Shown here one piece after another: positions 1-5,462 of a stretch of 8,713 nucleotides of DNA (position 1 is the first letter of the stretch; each line of letters starts with the position of its first letter). A model generated the notes under the pieces. That model was not told where the DNA came from, searched no databases, and saw nothing but the letters and a program-made list of their open reading frames with translations. The stretch is from an uncultured Amaricoccus sp. (GTDB lineage Bacteria; Pseudomonadota; Alphaproteobacteria; Rhodobacterales; Rhodobacteraceae): assembly GCF_937858865.1 (NCBI RefSeq), contig NZ_CALLYO010000178.1, positions 1 through 8,713 on the forward strand, in the 5' to 3' direction. Position numbers and translations under genes: made by a program.

Positions 1-587
1 CCCGCGGCCGCGACCCGGTGCTCGTCCTCGTCCTCGCCGGCGTCGCCATCGGCGCGCTGCTCGGCGCCTGCATCTCGCTCCTCAAGGTGCTCGCCGACCC
101 CTACAACCAGCTCCCCGCCATTACCTTCTGGCTCCTCGGCAGCCTCGCCAGCGTGACGCGCGGCGACCTCCTCTCGATCCTGCCCGCCATCCTCCTCGGC
201 CTCGCGCCGATGGTGCTGCTGCGCTGGCGGATGAACCTGATGACCCTCGACGACGAGGAGGCCCGCGCCCTCGGCGTCGAGACCGCCCGCCTCCGCCTCG
301 TCCTCGTCGCCGCGGCGACGCTGATGACCGCGGCCGCCGTCTCGATCTCCGGCATCATCGGCTGGATCGGCCTGCTCGTGCCGCATATCGCACGGATGTT
401 CGTCGGCCCCGACTTCGCCCGCCTGCTGCCCGCCTCGCTGATGCTCGGCGGCGGCTACCTCGTCGCCGTCGACACGCTCGCGCGCACCATGGCCCCGATC
501 GAGGTGCCGCTCGGCATCCTCACCGCCGCGATCGGCGCGCCCTTCTTCCTCTGGCTGCTGCTGACCGCCCGGCAGGCCTGGCGCTGA
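1..587 (+). CDS. FecCD-family ABC importer permease, C-terminal part (5' end outside window)
   Basis: This is the membrane subunit of a type II (BtuC/FecCD) ABC importer. The codon phase starts at base 3, the reading frame is open to the window edge, and about 195 residues are visible, so the N-terminal third or more is missing. Several hydrophobic segments are seen. The cytoplasmic coupling region reads LDDEEARALG, matching the family's SLGxxxAxxLG loop. It is followed by the hallmark GWIGLLVPHIARMFVG and the C-terminal helices ending IGAPFFLWLL, typical of FecCD proteins. The TGA stop shares one base with the ATG of the ATPase, so the two are translationally linked. The substrate cannot be read from the permease. 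Because a Mop gene follows and moeA lies next door, I infer molybdate or tungstate, as for Haemophilus MolB, a FecCD-type permease. Iron-siderophore or cobalamin uptake remains possible; the binding-protein gene that would help decide lies outside the window. Confidence 0.9.
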   Translation, partial: RGRDPVLVLVLAGVAIGALLGACISLLKVLADPYNQLPAITFWLLGSLASVTRGDLLSILPAILLGLAPMVLLRWRMNLMTLDDEEARALGVETARLRLVLVAAATLMTAAAVSISGIIGWIGLLVPHIARMFVGPDFARLLPASLMLGGGYLVAVDTLARTMAPIEVPLGILTAAIGAPFFLWLLLTARQAWR

Positions 588-1345
588 TGCTGGCCGCCCG
601 CGACCTCGCCTTCGGCTACCGCCACGCGCCCGTAGGCGAGGGCGTCAGCCTCGAGATCGCCCCGGGCGAGGTCTTCTGCCTGCTCGGCCCGAACGGCTGC
701 GGCAAGACCACGCTCTTCCGCACCCTCCTCGGCCTCCTGCCGCCGCAGGCCGGCCGCGTCGAGCTCGACGGCCACCCGGTCGCGAGCTTCTCGCGCGCCG
801 CCTTCGCCCGCCGGGTCGGCTACGTGCCGCAGGCCGGCGCCCCGACCTTCCCCTTCACCGTCCGCGACGTGGTGCTGATGGGCCGCGCCAGCCGCATCGC
901 CCCCTTCGCCGCCCCCTCCCCCGCCGACCGCGCCGTCGCCGAGGCCGCACTCGCGACGATCGGCATCGCCCGCCTCGCCGACCGCCGCTTCCCCGAGATC
1001 AGCGGCCGCGCGCTCGCCCAGGAGCCCGGGCTCGTCGTCATGGACGAGCCGACCGCGAGCCTCGACTTCGGCAACCAGGCCCGCGTCATCGAGCAGATCC
1101 GCGCCCTCGCCGCCCAGGGCATCGCCGTCGTCCTCTCCACCCACGACCCCGGCCACGCCTTCGCCTGCGCCACCCGCGTCGCGCTGATGCGGCGCGGGCA
1201 TATCGTGACGATCGGCCCGCCCGACGCCGTCTTGACTCCCGCCGCCCTGCGCGATCTCTACGGCGTCGACGTGGCCATCGCCTGGGTGCAGGCCGCCGGC
1301 CGCAACGTCTGCGTTCCATCGCTGCAACCGGGGAGGACTCCATGA
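587..1345 (+). CDS. FecE-type ABC transporter ATPase lacking most of the signature motif
   Basis: Cytoplasmic ATPase partner of the preceding permease (252 aa). Visible motifs are Walker A GPNGCGKTT (residues 34-42), Q-loop VPQ with Q82, Walker B LVVMDEP (149-155; D153, catalytic E154), D-loop SLD, and switch H186 in STHDP. Where family members read xSGG(Q/E)RQxxxxA followed by xxLAQ, this protein reads EISG then RALAQEP at residues 137-147. Compared with E. coli FecE as I recall it, nine residues (27 bases near 1006) are missing, including the second glycine and Q/E of the signature and the first turns of the following helix. The frame is kept and flanking residues are normal. The signature contacts the gamma-phosphate of ATP bound by the opposite subunit, so this protein should be badly impaired unless a second ATPase substitutes. 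A sequencing or assembly error is also possible. It overlaps the permease by 1 base and mop by 4. Confidence 0.88.
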   Translation: MLAARDLAFGYRHAPVGEGVSLEIAPGEVFCLLGPNGCGKTTLFRTLLGLLPPQAGRVELDGHPVASFSRAAFARRVGYVPQAGAPTFPFTVRDVVLMGRASRIAPFAAPSPADRAVAEAALATIGIARLADRRFPEISGRALAQEPGLVVMDEPTASLDFGNQARVIEQIRALAAQGIAVVLSTHDPGHAFACATRVALMRRGHIVTIGPPDAVLTPAALRDLYGVDVAIAWVQAAGRNVCVPSLQPGRTP

Positions 1346-1548
1346 AGATCAGCGCGCGCAACACCCTGAAGGGCAAGATCGTCGAAGTGACCAAGGGCGC
1401 GACCACCAGCCACGTGAAGATCGACGTCGGCGGCACCGTCGTCACCGCCTCGATCACCAATACCTCGGTCGACGAGCTCGGCCTCGCGGCCGGCAAGACC
1501 GCCTACGCCGTCATCAAGGCCTCCGACGTCATGGTCGGCGTCGACTGA
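1342..1548 (+). CDS. mop: Mop-type molybdate-binding protein (molbindin, single TOBE domain)
   Basis: A 68-residue protein that is a complete single Mop/TOBE domain, the usual molbindin length. Diagnostic segments are SARN (4-7), KGATTSHVKI (18-27, the anion-binding loop), TSVDELGL (41-48) and AYAVIKASDVMV (54-65). Molbindins of this class assemble as hexamers that bind several molybdate or tungstate ions in the cytoplasm and are thought to buffer or store the oxyanion. The ATG overlaps the TGA of the ATPase gene (ATGA) and is preceded by the purine run GGGGAGGA, a good ribosome binding site inside the end of the upstream gene, so it is the third gene of the transport operon. Its presence is the best evidence in the window that the importer handles molybdate or tungstate. 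The domain is intact with no sign of decay. Confidence 0.94.
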   Translation: MKISARNTLKGKIVEVTKGATTSHVKIDVGGTVVTASITNTSVDELGLAAGKTAYAVIKASDVMVGVD

Positions 1549-1604
1549 GACCGCCCGATCCCGAGCGCGGCCAGCCGCCAAGCACCGCACCCACGCCGAG
1601 CCTC

Positions 1605-1629
1605 AGGCGGAAGACCGCGACTGCCGCCT
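1605..1629. terminator. Weak hairpin downstream of mop in the convergent gap
   Basis: AGGCGG (1605-1610) and CCGCCT (1624-1629) can pair as a 6-bp stem with a 13-base loop, 57 bases after the mop stop. No run of T follows on either strand, so this would be at best a weak or factor-assisted terminator. The rest of the 176-bp mop/moeA gap shows only the GC palindrome listed separately and a repeated CCGGTT (1643-1648, 1653-1658). Confidence 0.2.
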
Positions 1630-1702
1630 CCGGGCCGGACACCGGTTTCCATCCGGTTAACGGCGCGTAAATCTATCAGCGAAACCAATGGCATGACCGA
1701 AC

Positions 1703-1716
1703 GGGCGCGCGCGCCC
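1703..1716. repeat. 14-bp perfect GC palindrome just past the moeA stop
   Basis: GGGCGCGCGCGCCC is a perfect palindrome starting 9 bases beyond the moeA stop codon. As RNA it could fold as a 5-bp all-GC stem with a 4-base loop and might help end moeA transcription. There is no T-run behind it, and in DNA this GC-rich such a palindrome may arise by chance, so a terminator role is only a possibility. Confidence 0.3.
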
Positions 1717-1724
1717 ACCCTCGC

Positions 1725-2966
1725 TCAGAAGGTCACGAAGTCGACCGGATCGCCGCGGGCGACCACGGTTGCCGCCTCGGGCAGCAGGATCAGCCCGTCG
1801 GCGCCCGCCAGCGCCACCAGGCTGGAACAGCCCTGGACCGGCAGCGGAACCGCCACCTCCAGGCCGGAGCTCGTCTCGCGGCGCCCGGCGAGCGCCTCGA
1901 TGCGGCCGGCGGCCTTGCGGAAGGTCCTGGCCAGCGGCAGCCGCGCCCGCCCCGGATCCGCCGCGGGATCGCCCGACAGGATCGCCACCAGCGGCCGGCC
2001 GAGCAGCGCGAAGGCGACCGCCGCCGCCATCGGATTGCCGGGAAGGGCAAGGATCGGGCAGTCGTCCACGTCGCCGAACCCCACCGGTCCGCCCGGCCGC
2101 AGCGCGAGATTGCGGAACTCGAGGCAGCCGCGCCGCGAGATCAGCCGCTGCAGATGGTCGGTCGCCCCCGCCGACGCCCCGCCGCTCGTGACGATCAGGT
2201 CGCTCTCCCACGCCGCGTCGATCAGCGCCGCGAGCAAACGGTCGGGATCGTCCCGCAGCACCCCCAGATCCCGCACGGCGCACCCGCCCGCCTCGAGCAT
2301 CGCCCGCAGCATCGGGCGGTTGCTGTCGGCGATCTCCCCCGGCGCGAGCTCCGCGAAGCCTTCCCGCACCTCGTCGCCGACCGAGAGCAGCGCGACCCGC
2401 AGCCGGCAGCGGACGGCGACCTCCCGCACCTGCAGCGCATGCAGCAGCGCGAGCTGCGCCGCGCCGACCCGCTGGCCGGGCCAGAGGACGATGTCGCCCG
2501 CCCGCACCTCCTCCGCCCGCCGGCGGATATGCGGCTTCGCCCCGTTCGGCGGCGTGACGAGGACCTCGCCCCCCATCTCGCGGCAGAGCTCCTGCACCAC
2601 CACCCGCTCCGCCCCGGCCGGAAGCATGGCGCCGGTGAAGATGCGCGCCGCCTCGCCGTCCCGGATCGCCCGTGTCGGCAGATGCCCGGCCGGGACCGTT
2701 TCGGCGATACTGAGCCGCCGCAGCCCCCCCGACCCGATATCCGCCAGGCGCAGCGCGTACCCGTCCATCGCCGCCGCGTCGAACCGGGGAAGGTCGGCCG
2801 GCGCGAGTACCCCCCGCGCCAGCCGCCGCCCGCAACTCGCATCGGCCGGAACGCTCTCCCACCCGACGACGGGCGCGAAGTTCCCGGCGAGAAACGCCAG
2901 CGCCTCCGCCAGGCTCTCCGGCCGGCCCAAGGTCAGCCCCCGCCGCCGGCGCAGGCTTGCGCACAT
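1725..2966 (-). CDS. moeA: Molybdopterin molybdenumtransferase (MoeA)
   Basis: A 413-residue cytoplasmic enzyme that inserts molybdate into adenylylated molybdopterin to make molybdenum cofactor. The length fits MoeA (about 400-420 aa). Motifs in order: MDGYA (67-71, conserved D68), FTGAMLPAGAE (110-120), GDE (197-199), DSNRPML (214-220), TSGGASAGATDH (260-271, D270 at the place of E. coli D228), LALRPGGP (287-294), LPGNP (308-312), and the domain IV end GCSSLVALAGADGLILLPE (379-397). Two positions are atypical: G293 stands where PGKP usually has lysine, and the GGVSVG consensus is GGASAG. Both could mean changed activity or simply a divergent subfamily. The ATG at 2966 is the only ATG or GTG start in this frame between the TAA at 3107-3105 and the SLAEAL helix, but its ribosome binding site (GGCGGG, abutting) is poor. 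It converges with mop and is preceded by a candidate ModE operator. Confidence 0.93.
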   Translation of the reverse strand: MCASLRRRRGLTLGRPESLAEALAFLAGNFAPVVGWESVPADASCGRRLARGVLAPADLPRFDAAAMDGYALRLADIGSGGLRRLSIAETVPAGHLPTRAIRDGEAARIFTGAMLPAGAERVVVQELCREMGGEVLVTPPNGAKPHIRRRAEEVRAGDIVLWPGQRVGAAQLALLHALQVREVAVRCRLRVALLSVGDEVREGFAELAPGEIADSNRPMLRAMLEAGGCAVRDLGVLRDDPDRLLAALIDAAWESDLIVTSGGASAGATDHLQRLISRRGCLEFRNLALRPGGPVGFGDVDDCPILALPGNPMAAAVAFALLGRPLVAILSGDPAADPGRARLPLARTFRKAAGRIEALAGRRETSSGLEVAVPLPVQGCSSLVALAGADGLILLPEAATVVARGDPVDFVTF

Positions 2967-3100
2967 CCCGCCGGCCGAGCGCTCGCGCCGGGCGTGCAGA
3001 GCGACAGCGCGCCAGGTCCGCCGGCGCCGATTCGCGCCGCGCCACCGACCGCTCCGCAGGTTGCCGGCGCCACCGCCTCGATCGGCATCTCCGGGATCCT

Positions 3101-3128
3101 CTCGTTATTTCCATAGAAATATATCGAT
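3101..3128. promoter_or_regulatory. Candidate ModE operator (Mo-box) between moeA and the trmO remnant
   Basis: Half-site CTCGTTATTTC (3101-3111), six bases, then half-site AATATATCGAT (3118-3128). The published ModE consensus, as I recall it, is ATCGCTATATA-N6/7-TATATAACGAT. Read in the opposite orientation of that consensus, the half-sites match at 8/11 and 9/11 positions with the allowed 6-base spacer and both flanking CG pairs kept. The centre also contains the perfect inverted repeat TATTTC-CATA-GAAATA (3106-3121). This is a conspicuous AT-rich island in otherwise very GC-rich DNA and lies between a molybdenum cofactor gene and its divergent neighbour. ModE bound to molybdate usually represses uptake or cofactor genes through such sites. 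No ModE gene is visible in the window. Confidence 0.6.
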
Positions 3129-3145
3129 GCCGGCTCACCCGACAA
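3118..3145 (-). promoter_or_regulatory. Candidate sigma70-type promoter for moeA
   Basis: On the minus strand, TTGTCG (3145-3140; 4/6 to TTGACA) is followed after 16 bases by TATATT (3123-3118; 5/6 to TATAAT). Transcription would start near 3111, leaving a leader of about 145 nt before the moeA ATG. The -10 element lies inside the right half of the candidate Mo-box, a layout that suits repression by ModE-molybdate. Inferred from sequence match and position only. Confidence 0.45.
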
Positions 3146-3208
3146 GATGCTCGATGCGGCGACGCGGCCTCGCTATCGTTGCGGCGCGCGATCGCGATCG
3201 GAGGCCCC

Positions 3209-3514
3209 ATGGTGCGGGAGAACGAAATCCGCGACGGCGAGGTCGCCGCCGGCGACCCGCCCGCCGACGCGACGCTGGCGTTCATCGGGCGGATCCGGAC
3301 CCCCTGGACCTCCCGCATGGCGACGCCCCGGCAGGGGCGGCAGGACGGCCCGATCTGCCGCATCGAGGTCTTCCCGCCCTGGAACGCGGCGCTGGCATCC
3401 CGGATCGAACGGATCCCCATAAGCCTCTGCCGCCCGGAGATTCAGCCGGAGCGGGACGAGAGCACCCCGTTCATACCTGCCCGCCGATCGACTGGGCGAT
3501 GTGAGCCGGAATGA
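3209..3514 (+). pseudogene. trmO: Truncated TrmO-like tRNA (N6-threonylcarbamoyladenosine) methyltransferase remnant
   Basis: The ATG at 3209 has a good GGAGG ribosome binding site (3200-3204). The first ~63 residues fit the start of the TrmO (YaeB, UPF0066) family: AFIGRIRTPW (24-33), PRQG (40-43), DGPICRIEVF (46-55) and PW (57-58). Beyond residue ~63 (about base 3398) the resemblance stops; the frame runs through unrelated sequence to a TGA at 3512-3514, 101 aa in all, antisense to the end of the regulator gene. TrmO proteins are normally 150 or more residues, and the conserved central SPxRPNPIG region is absent in all frames here. The enzyme uses S-adenosylmethionine to methylate t6A37 in tRNA; this fragment could not. 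It starts divergently from moeA, with the Mo-box between. Its start signals look intact, so the loss is probably recent. I read it as the stump of a gene cut at the boundary with the regulator/PKS block. Confidence 0.72.
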
Positions 3515-5030
3515 TGCGACCACCGAAACGGCGGCTCAGGTGGGTGGTGAGGCCGTACATCACGTTGCGCCGCTGCCGCATCGCCGGGAAGCGACGGCCC
3601 GCGATGTAGAAGAGATAGTCGAGAGCGTTGCGCGCGCTCTCCTCGTCGATCGCGGCGAGCACCGTCTCGAGGTCGGTCGGCAGCGGCTCGAGCGCCGGAT
3701 CGGCCAGCATCAGCCCGATGTGGAACCGGTATTCGGGGCGCAGCGCATAGAGCTGATCGCTCACCCTGTCGAGGGCGCGCCGCCGGCCGGACGCCATCAG
3801 CGCGATGCACTTCAGGATGAGCAGGTAGACCTGGAACTCCGAGGCCGGCTCGGACAGTTCCACGCCCGAGTCGAGCAGCCGCAGCGCCTCGCCGATCCTG
3901 CCGGAATACATGCGGATCTGGGCCTGGGTCGCGAAGGCGGCCGCAAACCCGCTGCTCTTCGCGAAGGCCTCGTCGGCAAGCCGCGCGACGAGGCCGAGGT
4001 GACCGCGGTCGATGAAGAGCAGGAGCTTCGCGATCGCCAGCACGAGCAGCGGATTGTCCTGCACCGCGGCGAGGTTCTCGAGCGCGATGGCCTCGATCGC
4101 GGCCTCGAGCTCCATGCGTTCGGCCCGCGTCATCAGCCGTCCCTCGTGCGGCGGGCGCAGCAGCTGCAGGTAGAGATGGATGCCCCACATCACCTCGAGA
4201 TCGGGGTCGTTCGGCCGTTCCGCCCGCGCGCGGGCAAGCTGGGCCTCGCTTTCGCGCCAGCGCTCCGGCGGCATCGCCAGCATCAGCGCCGCCTCGTGCA
4301 TGCGGACCTCGAGCGGCAGCTCGGTGACAGCGACCAGCGGCGCCTCGGGCGTCTGCGCCTGGTCGGACCAGATCGCGGCCCGGCAATCGGCCACCACCCG
4401 TTCCGCCATCGCCCGGGTATCCGCGTCGGCGAAGACGGCGCGCGTGGTGCGAACGACCTGGCCATCCGGCCCGCGGTGCAGGACGAAGGCCGCGTGCAGC
4501 GCGGCGCCATCGTCGTAGAAGCTGCCCTGCAGCACGAAGGAGGCCGACGCCGGCGTCTCGCGGAGCGGCGGCGAGTGGAGGGCGGTCGCCACCCGCCGCC
4601 CGTCGCCGAGGGCACTGGCGAAGCTCGCGGTCATTTGCTCGACGATCCGCTGCTCGCGGCCGGGCCGCCGGGGCAGGCCGAAGATCGGGCCGATCAGCAG
4701 GAAGACCTTGCCGGGCGCCGGCTCGAGCGGCCGGGCGATCCAGACATAGCCCTCGCCGTACTGCGTGGCGATGAAGCGGGGATGGCGCGCATCATCGCCG
4801 AGCCGCCGGCGCAGCCGGCTGACGAGGAAGTCCACGTTCCGCTCGCCCGCCGGCTCGTCGTCCCGCGCCAGCAGATCGGACAGCTGCCCCCTCGTGAACA
4901 GCCGCCCCGGCTGGCTCGAGATATGAAGAAGCAGCGCACGCTCCTGCCGGCTCAGGCGAAACTCCGTTCCGTCATCGCGCCGCACCCAGAGCATTTCCCG
5001 GTCGAACACGACATCGTTGAACCGAATCAT
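3471..5030 (-). CDS. Winged-helix (OmpR/PhoB-type) transcriptional regulator with long TPR-like C-terminal region
   Basis: 519 residues from the chosen ATG at 5030. Residues 1-100 form a typical OmpR/PhoB C-terminal winged helix: the leading strand MIRFNDVVFD, LSRQERALLLHI (26-37), the recognition-helix stretch NVDFLVSRLRRRLG (65-78), and the wing FIATQYGEGYVWI (86-98). There is no receiver domain. Residues ~108-220 contain VLQGSFYDDGAALHAAFVLHR (166-186), resembling the FlgO/TolB-N-like region that follows the DNA-binding domain in many CadC-like regulators. From ~230 on the protein is helical with spaced Ala/Leu/Arg patterns that look like TPR repeats. Unlike CadC or ToxR, I see no membrane segment, so it is probably cytosolic and senses a ligand or partner protein. 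An ATG at 5084 would add 18 low-complexity residues; 5030 puts the start at the first strand of the fold. It is divergent from the PKS and probably controls it. Ligand unknown. Confidence 0.85.
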   Translation of the reverse strand: MIRFNDVVFDREMLWVRRDDGTEFRLSRQERALLLHISSQPGRLFTRGQLSDLLARDDEPAGERNVDFLVSRLRRRLGDDARHPRFIATQYGEGYVWIARPLEPAPGKVFLLIGPIFGLPRRPGREQRIVEQMTASFASALGDGRRVATALHSPPLRETPASASFVLQGSFYDDGAALHAAFVLHRGPDGQVVRTTRAVFADADTRAMAERVVADCRAAIWSDQAQTPEAPLVAVTELPLEVRMHEAALMLAMPPERWRESEAQLARARAERPNDPDLEVMWGIHLYLQLLRPPHEGRLMTRAERMELEAAIEAIALENLAAVQDNPLLVLAIAKLLLFIDRGHLGLVARLADEAFAKSSGFAAAFATQAQIRMYSGRIGEALRLLDSGVELSEPASEFQVYLLILKCIALMASGRRRALDRVSDQLYALRPEYRFHIGLMLADPALEPLPTDLETVLAAIDEESARNALDYLFYIAGRRFPAMRQRRNVMYGLTTHLSRRFGGRIIPAHIAQSIGGQV

Positions 5031-5194
5031 CCCCCCGCCCTGCGCTCGTTCGCCCCGCGCGGAAGTCTGCGCAGCGCAGGCCACGCGTGCAACCGCAGGG
5101 GGGCCGGCACGCAGGGCGATTGCTCCGTGCTTGCGCCTTCGATACCGCCCCTGCGGGGTCGGCGCGATCCGGGCTTGCGGGCGAGTAACGAAGC

Positions 5195-5223
5195 ATTAAC
5201 CCGACGAATCCCTTCAGCATCAA
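5195..5223 (-). promoter_or_regulatory. Candidate promoter of the winged-helix regulator
   Basis: On the minus strand, TTGATG (5223-5218; 4/6 to TTGACA), a 17-base spacer, then GTTAAT (5200-5195; 4/6 to TATAAT). It sits in the only AT-richer patch of the gap and would give a leader of about 160 nt before the ATG at 5030. Nearby TAAC at 5186-5189 and 5197-5200 are 11 bases apart, a spacing used by OmpR/PhoB-type proteins, so autoregulation is conceivable but weakly supported. Confidence 0.3.
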
Positions 5224-5232
5224 TGGGATACC

Positions 5233-5258
5233 TATAGTTTCGCGCGCGAAATCATGAT
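5233..5258. promoter_or_regulatory. Palindromic candidate operator with -10-like element in the regulator/PKS gap
   Basis: TTTCGCGCGCGAAA (5238-5251) is a perfect 14-bp palindrome; it shares its last A with a second palindrome, ATCATGAT (5251-5258). Just upstream, overlapping by one base, is TATAGT (5233-5238; 5/6 to TATAAT) on the plus strand, but no acceptable -35 lies 16-18 bases before it. The arrangement suits an operator over a plus-strand promoter for the PKS, about 205 bases before its ATG. The rest of the 432-bp gap (5031-5462) holds no convincing gene. Confidence 0.35.
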
Positions 5259-5462
5259 CGCGCAGGGCTCGACGCGCCTGCCCGGGGGCGCCCGGCCCGC
5301 TCGTTCTTGCGTCTTCACCCGATTGCCGCTGGCCGGCACGTCTCTGCCGCTCGCGATGCCCTTCGAGCTCTTCGGCCAGGGACCGGCCGCGCCATTTTCA
5401 AATACTGGGACAACATTCGCCTGCTACGGCGCCTGAAGGAGCCACCGAGGAACCCTCCCCCC

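Noticed and set aside
455..1327. 290-codon minus-strand frame opposite the permease and ATPase
   Set aside because: Antisense to recognisable transporter genes and compositionally biased.
1635..1656. CCGGA...TCCGG inverted repeat in the mop/moeA gap as a terminator
   Set aside because: Only a 5-bp stem with a 12-base loop and no T-run; such repeats are expected by chance at this GC content.
1657..3420. 587-codon minus-strand frame overlapping moeA and the trmO remnant
   Set aside because: Same strand as moeA but another frame; low-complexity Arg/Gly/Ala sequence, while the moeA frame has every family motif.
5031..5084. Upstream ATG at 5084 as the start of the regulator
   Set aside because: It adds 18 low-complexity residues before the first strand of the winged helix; the ATG at 5030 matches the fold start and has a G-rich run just before it.
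3501..5237. 578-codon plus-strand frame opposite the winged-helix regulator
   Set aside because: Antisense shadow; the regulator frame has a clear winged-helix fold and ordered sequence.
5254..5436. 60-codon plus-strand ORF in the regulator/PKS gap
   Set aside because: No ribosome binding site, no recognisable sequence, and its ATG is the centre of the ATCATGAT palindrome.
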